This document shows, one piece after another, positions 1 to 6,788 of a DNA stretch of 8,064 nucleotides. Location: the NCBI GenBank assembly GCA_014360855.1, contig JACIWP010000140.1, positions 1-8,064 on the forward strand, in the 5' to 3' direction. Numbering within the stretch: position 1 is the first letter of the stretch; each line of letters begins with the position of its first letter. Under the pieces are notes generated by a model. That model saw only the letters and a list, made by a program, of their open reading frames with translations. It searched no databases and had not been told where the DNA came from. Source of the DNA: Anaerolineae bacterium. GTDB taxonomy: Bacteria; Chloroflexota; Anaerolineae; JACIWP01. Both the position numbers and the translations under genes were made by a program.

Positions 1-1701
1 AGTGATCTGACCAAACGCAAGGTGGTGGTGCTCGGCTGGGACGGCGCGGTGTTCGAGCTGGCCCTCCGCTGGGCGCGGGAGGGCAAACTGCCGGCATTGG
101 CCGGCATGCTGGAGCGCGGCGCGTACGGCCGTATGCGGTCCACCATCCCGCCGGTGAGCGCGCCGGCCTGGGCCAGCTTCGTCACCGGCAACAACCCCGG
201 CCGGCACGGCATCTACTACTTCAAAGAGCACATCCCCGGTACCTACGAGTCGCGCCTGGTGTGCGGGGCCGACCGGCGCGGCAAGCCCCTCTGGCGCATG
301 CTGAACGAGCAAGGGCGCACAGCCGGCATCGTCAACCTGGTGATGACCTATCCGCCCGAGCCGCTGGACGGCTTCATGATCTCCGGCATGGACACGCCGG
401 GCGAGGACAGTGCCTACACCTACCCGCCCGAGCTGAAAGAGGAACTGCTCCGCCGGCTGGGGGAATACATCATCGAGCCGACGCTGGAGGAAGAGGCACG
501 CACCTACCGCTATGATGCCCTGTGGGACAAGATCGAGCGCCATCTGGAGAACCAGATCGCCGCGGCGCGCTATCTGCTGAAACACAAGGAATGGGACGTC
601 TTCGCCATCAATTTCCGCGCCACGGACAGCGTCCAGCACCATTTCTGGAAGTTCATGGAGCCGACCCATCCGCAGTATGACCCCGCCGGCGCCGGCAAAT
701 ACGGCGACCGCATCCTGCGCGTCTACCAGCGGCTGGATGAATTCGCGGCGGAGGTGCGCCGGCTTCTTTCTCCGGAGGACGTGCTCATCGTCATGTCGGA
801 CCACGGCTTCGGCCCCACCAGCGACAAGGTCATCTACCTGAACAACTGGCTGGCGGAGCAGGGCTGGCTGAGGTTCCGCCGACAGCCCGCTGTTTCGCCG
901 GGAGCGGCCGGCATCGGCGGACTGCTGTGGCGCACCGCCTGGGAACGCCTGCGCCAGATGGTGCCCCAGCGGGTCAAGATGGCATTAGAGCGCCTGGCGC
1001 CGCGCTGGTACGGGCGCATCCGCTACCCGGCCGCCTTCTTCTTCATTGATTGGGAACACACCCTCGCCTATGCCGATGAGTACCAGGAGAGCATCTGGAT
1101 CAACCTCGCCGGCCGCGAGCCGCAGGGCACTGTCCAGCCCGGCGCCGAGTACGAGGACCTGCGCCGGCAAATCCTGGAGCGCCTGCACGAATGGAAAGAT
1201 CCCCTCACCGGCGAATCGGTCATCGAGCACGCCGGCCTGCGGGAAGAGATATATCACGGCACGGAGCTGGAGCGTGCGCCCGATATCATCCTTATCCCGC
1301 GGCAGGACCCCTATTACCGGGTGCGTCCCAGCCACACCAGCCCAGGCCCGGTCAGCGTCCACACCATGTCGCGCCAGGAGCTTCAGCGGGAATACCTGCC
1401 CAACGGCACGCATCGGCTCTATGGCATGCTGTTCGTGGAAGGGCCTGGCATCGCCGCCGGCCGCGCCATCGAACGGGCGGAAATCGTGGATATGGCGCCC
1501 ACCATCCTGCACCTGGCCGGCTGTGCCGTGCCGCACGGCCTGGACGGGCGGGTGTTGGAGGAGCTGTTCACGACACCGCCGGCGGTGCGCTACAGCGAGG
1601 GCGTGGAAACCGGGGAAACCCCGGCCGGCGGCGACCTGTACGACGAAGAGGAGCGGGCCATCCTGGAAGAGCGCCTGCGCGGCCTGGGATACCTGGATTA
1701 G
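1..1701 (+). CDS. Alkaline-phosphatase-superfamily phosphohydrolase/phosphomutase (COG3379-like), 5' end outside window
   Basis: Predicted metal-dependent phosphoesterase or phosphomutase of the alkaline phosphatase superfamily; substrate unknown. Numbering from the GTG at 22, the metal and nucleophile signature is present: GWDGA near the N-terminus (Asp7), a VSAPAW segment with probable nucleophile Ser46 followed by TGxNPGRHGI (56-64), an ATDSVQHHFW block (Asp202, His206), SDHGFG (Asp260, His261) and GTHR (His464). DMAPTILHLAG and the C-terminal LRGLGYLD ending are also typical of this group. I see no signal peptide or membrane segment, so it is probably cytoplasmic; an amphipathic helical cap around 300-325 could touch the membrane. 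The frame is open to base 1 and reads SDLTKRK before the GTG, so the true start is probably an ATG just upstream of the window; GTG 22 would leave the beta strand before the metal Asp very short. It ends with TAG, 15 nt before the flippase ATG. Family assignment is confident; its role in glycan synthesis is inference from position only. Confidence 0.88.
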   Translation, partial: SDLTKRKVVVLGWDGAVFELALRWAREGKLPALAGMLERGAYGRMRSTIPPVSAPAWASFVTGNNPGRHGIYYFKEHIPGTYESRLVCGADRRGKPLWRMLNEQGRTAGIVNLVMTYPPEPLDGFMISGMDTPGEDSAYTYPPELKEELLRRLGEYIIEPTLEEEARTYRYDALWDKIERHLENQIAAARYLLKHKEWDVFAINFRATDSVQHHFWKFMEPTHPQYDPAGAGKYGDRILRVYQRLDEFAAEVRRLLSPEDVLIVMSDHGFGPTSDKVIYLNNWLAEQGWLRFRRQPAVSPGAAGIGGLLWRTAWERLRQMVPQRVKMALERLAPRWYGRIRYPAAFFFIDWEHTLAYADEYQESIWINLAGREPQGTVQPGAEYEDLRRQILERLHEWKDPLTGESVIEHAGLREEIYHGTELERAPDIILIPRQDPYYRVRPSHTSPGPVSVHTMSRQELQREYLPNGTHRLYGMLFVEGPGIAAGRAIERAEIVDMAPTILHLAGCAVPHGLDGRVLEELFTTPPAVRYSEGVETGETPAGGDLYDEEERAILEERLRGLGYLD

Positions 1702-1709
1702 ATCGGTTT

Positions 1710-1713
1710 GGAG
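1710..1713 (+). promoter_or_regulatory. Weak ribosome binding site of the flippase gene
   Basis: GGAG sits 3 nt before ATG 1717, a short spacing. It overlaps the alternative in-frame TTG at 1708, so it cannot serve that codon. This favours ATG 1717, but the site is weak and translation may partly depend on ribosomes finishing the upstream gene at 1701. Confidence 0.4.
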
Positions 1714-1716
1714 AAG

Positions 1717-3207
1717 ATGGCTGACGAGACCCCTATAGGACGCAGTTCCGTTGCCACCGCCGGCTATATCCTCCTCGCGCGCATCATCGGCCTGGCCGCC
1801 AACGTCATCACCGTCCTGCTCATCACCCGCTATCTGGGGGCCGAGGGCTTCGGCCGCTACGCCTTCGTCATGGCCTATTCCCTGTTCATCGGGACCCTGG
1901 CCACCGGCGGGACCTTCAGCATCCTCATCCGCGAGACGGCCCGCGACCGCTCGCGCGCCGGCGAGAATCTGGCCCATGCGCTGACCGTCCAGGCGGTCTT
2001 CACGGTCTTGGCGGCCCTGCTTTCCGTACTGCTCCTGCCGCTCTTCACCCGCCAGGCCGTCGTCGTGGCGGCGGTCTACATCAGCGTCCTGGCCTCCATC
2101 ATTCAGGTGCTGGCCAACCTCTTCGCCAGCGTCTTCACCGCTTTCGAGGACACCAAATACCTGGCTGTCTCCGTGTTCATCGAGCGCGGCGTCTTCCTGG
2201 CCGGCGTCATCCTGGTCATGATCATGCGCTGGGGCTTCCTCTCCATCTTCTGGTTCCAGGTGCTCTCGTTCACGATCAAGCTTATTTTCTGCAGTATCAT
2301 TGTCTGGCAGAAATTCGCCCGGCCGGCATGGCGGATACAGTGGCCGCGCCTGCGCTACTTCTTCCGGGAATCGTTTCCCCTGCTCTTTTCCACAGGATTC
2401 CGCACGCTGGACGGCCAGCTCGACACATTCCTGCTCCAGATCCTGCAGACGGCGCTGGAGCTGGGCCTGTACGGCGCGCCCTACCGGTTGATCTCCCGCA
2501 TGAACATCGTGCCCGACAGCATCATGGCCGGCCTCCTGCCGGCGCTCTCCAACCTGACCCGCGACCAAGAGGGCCGTCAACGGGCCTTCTCCCTGTACCA
2601 GAAGATCTTCAAGTACTTCCTCATCATGACCGTGCCGGTTGCCGTGCTCACCTCCCTGATGAGCGAGCCGCTCGTGGTACTGCTCTTTGGCAGGGAATAT
2701 CGCGGCGCCGCGCCGGCGCTGGCGCTGATGGCCTGGTCGCTGGTCTTCATGTTCCCCAACTACGCCTTCAAGTACCTGCTGACGGCGCTCGGCCAACAGC
2801 ATTTCGAGGCCATCAGCCTGGCCATTTCCCTGGTGCCGCACCTGGCGCTGGGCCTTTGGCTCATCCCGCGCGCCGGCGCTACCGGCGCCGCGGTCGCCAT
2901 GCTGGTCGCCCAGGCGGTGGCCTTTGCCGTCGGGTTCTATTACGTCAGCCGGGGCCTGGGTGCGTATAACTTCGCCGGCCCGCTCCTGCGGCTGGCCGCC
3001 GGCGCCCTGCCGGCAGGGGTCATGATCGTGCTATGGCCGGCCGGGCCGGCGGCGCTGAAACTGCTCGCCGCCGCTGTCCTGTACCTCGCCGCGCTGTGGC
3101 CGCTGGGATTGGTCGAAAGCAGTGAACTGCGCCAGTTCGCCGCACTGCTCCGGCCGCCGGCGGCACTGCGTCCCAGCCGTGGGGCCGGCACAGGAGGATC
3201 GCGATGA
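1717..3207 (+). CDS. Wzx-type oligosaccharide flippase (polysaccharide biosynthesis family, MOP superfamily)
   Basis: Integral membrane transporter expected to flip undecaprenyl-diphosphate-linked repeat units from the inner to the outer face of the cytoplasmic membrane. The 496-residue product is hydrophobic nearly throughout, consistent with the 12-14 helices and 450-500 residues usual for the family. The N-terminus has the family hallmark: a first helix (about residues 10-35), then RYLGAEGFGRYAF (38-50) and a second helix. Paired helices recur to the C-terminus, which ends in a short Arg/Gly-rich cytoplasmic tail. I chose ATG 1717 (MADETPIG...) over the in-frame TTG 1708, which would add only three residues and has no ribosome binding site. 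The stop TGA overlaps the next start as ATGA (3204-3207). Its neighbours, a polymerase-family protein and glycosyltransferases, support a Wzx role in a Wzy-dependent pathway. The glycan specificity cannot be read from the sequence. Confidence 0.93.
   Translation: MADETPIGRSSVATAGYILLARIIGLAANVITVLLITRYLGAEGFGRYAFVMAYSLFIGTLATGGTFSILIRETARDRSRAGENLAHALTVQAVFTVLAALLSVLLLPLFTRQAVVVAAVYISVLASIIQVLANLFASVFTAFEDTKYLAVSVFIERGVFLAGVILVMIMRWGFLSIFWFQVLSFTIKLIFCSIIVWQKFARPAWRIQWPRLRYFFRESFPLLFSTGFRTLDGQLDTFLLQILQTALELGLYGAPYRLISRMNIVPDSIMAGLLPALSNLTRDQEGRQRAFSLYQKIFKYFLIMTVPVAVLTSLMSEPLVVLLFGREYRGAAPALALMAWSLVFMFPNYAFKYLLTALGQQHFEAISLAISLVPHLALGLWLIPRAGATGAAVAMLVAQAVAFAVGFYYVSRGLGAYNFAGPLLRLAAGALPAGVMIVLWPAGPAALKLLAAAVLYLAALWPLGLVESSELRQFAALLRPPAALRPSRGAGTGGSR
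3192..3197 (+). promoter_or_regulatory. Strong Shine-Dalgarno for the Wzy/ligase gene
   Basis: A perfect AGGAGG lies within the last codons of the flippase gene, 6 nt before ATG 3204. It fixes the start of the downstream gene and sits right at the ATGA stop/start overlap, as expected for translational coupling. Confidence 0.85.
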
Positions 3208-4787
3208 CGCCGCTGAGGAGCGCGCGCTCCTGGCTGGTACAGCACCCTTTGGTGTGGCAGGCGGCGCTGGCGGCCGGCGCGCTGGCCGCCGGGCTGGCGC
3301 TGGCACTCCTGCCCCTGCCCAAACTGCCCCTGGCCCTGGGGCTTGTGGGAGCGGCGGTATTGGCCGCCGGCATATGGCTTTCTCTGCGCAGTCGGAGGCC
3401 GGTCGAATGGGCGTTCCTGGCCTTCGTCTTCCTGATGCCGGCGACGCGCTTTTCCCTGCTCGAAATGGGCTTCAGCCTCCAGGCCAACTACGCGGCCCTG
3501 GCCGTGACCACCCTTTTCCTGCTCTGCCGGGCGGCTCTCCTGGCTCGCCCTCTGTGGTGGCCGCGATCGCGGGTCCACACCGCCGTGATCCTGCTGACGC
3601 TGGTCATCGCCGCATCCTTTTTCCTCTCCGCCCAGGTGCCGCCCGGGGAATATCGCGGCGAGGTGCGCTATGTCCGCAGTGCCAAGCAGATCGCCCAGTT
3701 CCTGCTGATGGTCATCACCTACGCCGTGGTGGTGCTGGCCGTGCAGGACCGCCGGCTCTTTCGGCGCGCCGTCATCATCCTCATCCTCTCCACCCTGGCG
3801 GTCTCGCTGTACGGCATCTACCAGTTTATCGCCTACCCGCTCGGACTGCCGGGCGTGGACCTGTTCCCGCAAAGCGCATCGTTCGGGGCTTCCCGGCAGT
3901 GGGCCATCCCGCTGGCCGGCGGCCGCTTCCTGCGCATCTGGTCCGTCGCCTCGGAGCCGGTATGGTTCGGCGACTTCCTGAGCGGTGCCATCCCGCTGAT
4001 CTTTGCCCTGCTCGCCGGCCGCGCCCTGCGGGAAAGCAGGTGGCAGTGGCTGTTGTGGGCGGCGCTGGGGGCCGCCGGCCTGGCACTCCTGCTGACCTTC
4101 GCCCGCAGTGCTTACCTGGCGGTGCTGGTGGGCGGCGTTGTGGTGCTGGCCTTTGCCCCGCGCTTTCTGGCGCGTGCCGGCATCGCCCTGGCCGGCGTCG
4201 CCAGCGTCATCGTGATCATCAGCCTGATCCTGTCGCAGATGCCCGTCACGGAACAGGCCTCCCTGCTCCAGGCGGTCAGCGACCGCTTCATCTCCCCCTT
4301 CCAGGAGGAGAACTTCGGCAACATCCACCGCACCACCGCCATCGCGACATCTTGGGCCATGTTCCTGGACCGTCCCTGGGGCGTCGGCTACGGCAACTAC
4401 GGCTTTTTCTTCTACGACTATATGCCCGATTGGGGAAAGGCGATTACCGACGCCTATCCCGATGCCTTCCCGGTGATGAGCGGTAGTATCATCCTGCGCT
4501 TCCTGACCGAGACGGGCGTTCCCGGCCTGCTGGCCTTCATCTGGTTGGTCATTGCCGTCACGCTGGAGGGGATCGAGGCCATCCGGGCTTGGCGCCGGCA
4601 GGGCGACCGCTTCATGCGCATGGCGTCCCTCGGCCTGCTGGCCGGCTTCCTGGCCCTTATCGCCCGTCTGACCATGGCCGATTCCATCCACTTCACCTAT
4701 CAGTGGTTTTACATCGCGATGATCGTGGCGGCCGCCCGCCTGGCACGCCGCCCCTCCCCTGACCCCGCTTCCCATGAGGTGGCCTGA
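3204..4787 (+). CDS. O-antigen ligase/Wzy polymerase family membrane protein
   Basis: Polytopic membrane protein of 527 residues, expected either to polymerise flipped repeat units (Wzy) or to transfer a finished glycan to an acceptor (WaaL-like) on the outer face of the membrane. About 11-14 hydrophobic segments are visible. The conserved core is recognisable: RIWSVASEP with a following WFGDFL (244-259), matching the segment before a long helix in Wzy_C proteins; FARSAYLAVLVGG (299-311), with Arg301 in the position typical of the family's conserved Arg; then a large extracytoplasmic loop containing IHRTTA (His375, Arg376) and RPWGVGYGNY (390-399), the usual P-x-G-x-G loop. The C-terminal third returns to helices. 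The start is ATG 3204 with a perfect ribosome binding site. The stop TGA shares its A with the next ATG (TGATG, 4785-4789). Polymerase and ligase cannot be told apart from sequence alone; a Wzx next door and no second candidate in the window favour polymerase. Confidence 0.9.
   Translation: MTPLRSARSWLVQHPLVWQAALAAGALAAGLALALLPLPKLPLALGLVGAAVLAAGIWLSLRSRRPVEWAFLAFVFLMPATRFSLLEMGFSLQANYAALAVTTLFLLCRAALLARPLWWPRSRVHTAVILLTLVIAASFFLSAQVPPGEYRGEVRYVRSAKQIAQFLLMVITYAVVVLAVQDRRLFRRAVIILILSTLAVSLYGIYQFIAYPLGLPGVDLFPQSASFGASRQWAIPLAGGRFLRIWSVASEPVWFGDFLSGAIPLIFALLAGRALRESRWQWLLWAALGAAGLALLLTFARSAYLAVLVGGVVVLAFAPRFLARAGIALAGVASVIVIISLILSQMPVTEQASLLQAVSDRFISPFQEENFGNIHRTTAIATSWAMFLDRPWGVGYGNYGFFFYDYMPDWGKAITDAYPDAFPVMSGSIILRFLTETGVPGLLAFIWLVIAVTLEGIEAIRAWRRQGDRFMRMASLGLLAGFLALIARLTMADSIHFTYQWFYIAMIVAAARLARRPSPDPASHEVA
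4776..4780 (+). promoter_or_regulatory. Ribosome binding site of the GT4 gene
   Basis: GAGGT lies in the last codons of the polymerase-family gene, 6 nt before ATG 4787. With the TGATG overlap it supports ATG 4787 as the start and coupling to the upstream gene. Confidence 0.65.
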
Positions 4788-5974
4788 TGGAAAGCGAGCC
4801 AAAACGCATCCTGTTCCTGAACTCCCGCTCTGAGTACGGCGGGGCGGATATGGGGTTATTGACCATCGTCCAGAACCTGGACCAGCGCCGCTTTACGCCG
4901 TTGGTGGTGCTTCCCCACCCCGGCCCGTTGGTGGGTGAGCTGGAGGCCGCCGGCGCGCGCGTCATCTACCTGGACCTGTGCCGGCTGGAGCGCCTTGCCA
5001 GCCCGCGGGACATCTGGGAATTCGGCCGGCGCTTCATCTCCAGCACCATTCAGCTTATGCGCCTCATCCGCAGGGAACGCGCCGCACTGGTATACACCAA
5101 CTCGAGCGCGATCCCCGTGGGCGCACTGGCCGCCCGGCTCAGCGGCATTCCCAACGTCTGGCACATACGGGAAATATGGACCTCGCCGCGCTGGCTGACG
5201 CGCACCCTGTACCGCTATATCGCGCTGATGGCCGACCGCATCATCACTATCACGTACGCTGTGGCGGTGGCCAATTTCCGCGATGTGGGCGGCAAAATCC
5301 GCGTCATCTATGACGGGGTGGACCGCCGGCGTTTCGAGAACCTGGCCGCGCGCGCCGCCGGCGTGCGCCAGCAGTACGACCTGAGGGAATCATGGCCTAT
5401 CGTCACCTCAGTGGCGCGCATGGTGCCGCAGAAAGGGCTGGACACACTGGTGGAGGCCGCCCACCGGCTGAACGAGGCCGGCATCCGCGCCTATTTCTGC
5501 CTGGCCGGCGATATCCCCCGCACCATGTACCAATCGTACAAAGATGCACTGCGCCGGCGCATCGAGGCGTATCATCTGGAGGATTCCGTGCGTCTTTTAG
5601 GATGGATCGAGGATGTGCCGGCCCTGTTGGCCGCCTCGGACGTGGTGGTGCTGGCATCGGCCGGACCGGAGGGCGCCGGCCTCATTATCCCCGAGGCCTG
5701 GCTGGCCGGCGCTCCCGTCGTCGTGCCGAACCATTCCGGTCCGCTGGAGCTGGTGCGGCATGGGGAGACCGGCCTGCACTTTCGCGCCGGCGACGCCGAT
5801 GACCTGGCCGCGCAGATCGGTGCGCTCCTGGCCGATGCGGAACTGCGCTCGCGCCTGGCCCAGGCCGGCCGGCAGGTCGCCCTGACGCGGCACGACGCGC
5901 AGGCCAATACGACTCGCTTGGAATCCGTCCTGGACGAACTTCTGCGCCCTGGGAGAATGCCGGCGGATGATTGA
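4787..5974 (+). CDS. Glycosyltransferase family 4 (GT-B fold)
   Basis: Retaining, nucleotide-sugar-dependent glycosyltransferase predicted to extend the lipid-linked repeat unit at the cytoplasmic face of the membrane. The length, 395 residues, is normal for GT4. The N-terminal acceptor domain opens with RILFLNSRSEYGGAD (7-21), including the glycine-rich loop usual before the first helix. The linker carries the typical YDGVDRRRF stretch. The C-terminal donor domain shows VARMVPQKGLDTLVEA (209-224), whose Arg211 and Lys216 match the phosphate-binding pair, then the E-x7-E motif EGAGLIIPE (Glu295, Glu303), and PNHSGPLELVRHGETG, typical of the donor-binding end. There are no membrane helices, so it is probably a peripheral membrane protein. 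It overlaps the polymerase-family gene by 1 nt and the GT2 gene by 8 nt. The donor sugar and linkage are not predictable here. Confidence 0.94.
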   Translation: MESEPKRILFLNSRSEYGGADMGLLTIVQNLDQRRFTPLVVLPHPGPLVGELEAAGARVIYLDLCRLERLASPRDIWEFGRRFISSTIQLMRLIRRERAALVYTNSSAIPVGALAARLSGIPNVWHIREIWTSPRWLTRTLYRYIALMADRIITITYAVAVANFRDVGGKIRVIYDGVDRRRFENLAARAAGVRQQYDLRESWPIVTSVARMVPQKGLDTLVEAAHRLNEAGIRAYFCLAGDIPRTMYQSYKDALRRRIEAYHLEDSVRLLGWIEDVPALLAASDVVVLASAGPEGAGLIIPEAWLAGAPVVVPNHSGPLELVRHGETGLHFRAGDADDLAAQIGALLADAELRSRLAQAGRQVALTRHDAQANTTRLESVLDELLRPGRMPADD

Positions 5975-6752
5975 CCTCTCCATCATCATCCTGCACTACC
6001 GCACGCCAGAGCTACTGGTCGAATGCCTGGAGTCCATCCGGCGCCATCCCTTCACCCTGGGCACTTGCGAGATATGGGTGGTGGACAACGCCAGCGGCGA
6101 CGGCACGCCGGCGCGCGTCCGACGCGACTTCCCCGAGGTACAGGTGCTGGAAAATCCCGCCAACCTGGGCTTCGCCGCCGGCAACAATCGCGGCATCGCC
6201 CGCTCGCAGGGGCGCTATATCCTCCTGCTCAACCCGGATACCCAGGTACAGGAGGGCGCGCTGGACGAGCTGGTGCGCTTCATGGAGGCGCATCCCGATG
6301 CCGGCGCGGCCGGCGGCCAGCTCATCGGGTTGGACGGCGAGATACAGACCTCTTGCCGCGAATTCCCCAACCTGCTGGGCGTCATCCTGCGGGGCACCCC
6401 CCTGCACCGCCTCTTCCCGCGCCATCCCAGCCTGTGCCGCTATTTGATGACCGATTGGGACCACAGGACGCCCCGCCCGGTGGACTGGGTATTGGGGGCC
6501 TGCCTGCTCATCCGACGGGAGGCGTGGGAACAGGTTGGGCCGCTGGACGAAGGCTTCTTCATGTACTACGAGGACATTGACTGGTGCTATCGGGCGCGCG
6601 CCGCCGGCTGGTCGGTCTACTACGTCCCCTCCGCCCGCATTATTCATCACCACCGCCGGGAAAGCGCGCGCGGCCCCTTCAACCGATTGACGTGGATCCA
6701 TCTCAGGAGTATAATGCGCTTGTTCAGCAAACATCCCCTGCCCCTGTGGTGA
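5967..6752 (+). CDS. Glycosyltransferase family 2, rhamnosyltransferase/WbbL-like (GT-A fold)
   Basis: Inverting glycosyltransferase predicted to add a sugar (rhamnose is the commonest donor known for close relatives) to the growing lipid-linked repeat. Motifs run in the canonical order: LSIIILHYRTPELL (4-17), WVVDNASGDGT (37-47), NLGFAAGNNRG (66-76), LLNPDT (87-92, where NPD takes the place of the DXD metal site, as is normal in this subgroup), WVLGACLLIRREAW (174-187) and FFMYYEDIDWCYR (197-209), whose acidic EDID supplies the likely catalytic base. At 261 residues it is somewhat shorter than many relatives of roughly 280-330; the shortfall is at the C-terminus, after the HLRSIMRLFSKH segment. 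I saw no coding-like continuation in another frame, so I do not call a frameshift. ATG 5967 lies inside the end of the GT4 gene; a GGGAG at 5951-5955 is a weak, distant ribosome binding site, so coupling is likely. Confidence 0.94.
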   Translation: MIDLSIIILHYRTPELLVECLESIRRHPFTLGTCEIWVVDNASGDGTPARVRRDFPEVQVLENPANLGFAAGNNRGIARSQGRYILLLNPDTQVQEGALDELVRFMEAHPDAGAAGGQLIGLDGEIQTSCREFPNLLGVILRGTPLHRLFPRHPSLCRYLMTDWDHRTPRPVDWVLGACLLIRREAWEQVGPLDEGFFMYYEDIDWCYRARAAGWSVYYVPSARIIHHHRRESARGPFNRLTWIHLRSIMRLFSKHPLPLW

Positions 6753-6775
6753 CGTGCACACGCGCAGCAGCGGCA

Positions 6776-6781
6776 AGGAGG
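6776..6781 (+). promoter_or_regulatory. Strong Shine-Dalgarno deciding a GTG start (sugar transferase)
   Basis: A perfect AGGAGG (within AAGGAGGG) stands 7 nt before GTG 6789. An in-frame TGA at 6783-6785 rules out any start further upstream. The gene therefore has its own initiation signal instead of depending on overlap with the GT2 gene, unlike the preceding three genes. Confidence 0.85.
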
Positions 6782-6788
6782 GTGAGAG

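Noticed and set aside
22..24. GTG as true start of the first gene
   Set aside because: The frame is open to base 1 and encodes a basic SDLTKRK lead-in. Starting at GTG would clip the first strand, and there is no ribosome binding site before it in the window.
1708..1710. TTG as start of the flippase
   Set aside because: It would add only three residues (MEK) and has no ribosome binding site of its own. ATG 1717 gives a normal N-terminus and has GGAG before it.
985..2841. 618-residue antisense open frame
   Set aside because: It lies opposite the well-supported phosphohydrolase and flippase genes. Its composition (rich in Gln, Asp, His, Gly and Arg, no domain) is what the complement of GC-rich, Leu-rich codons gives.
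3122..4486. 454-residue + strand open frame overlapping the polymerase-family gene
   Set aside because: It is an Arg/Pro/Gly/Ala-rich out-of-frame translation. The other frame gives membrane helices, Wzy_C motifs and a perfect ribosome binding site.
2940..4802. 620-residue antisense open frame
   Set aside because: It mirrors the flippase end and the polymerase gene, is low-complexity and Gln/Gly/Asp/His-rich, and has no recognisable motif. Stop codons are simply rare in that frame at this G+C.
6753..6788. Possible promoter or terminator in the longest gap
   Set aside because: The 36 nt show no stem-loop with a T-run and no convincing -35/-10 pair. The second half is explained by the ribosome binding site.
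6640..6788. Possible C-terminal frameshift in the short GT2 gene
   Set aside because: Translating past the stop in the other frames gives no plausible GT2 tail, and the ribosome binding site of the next gene follows almost at once.
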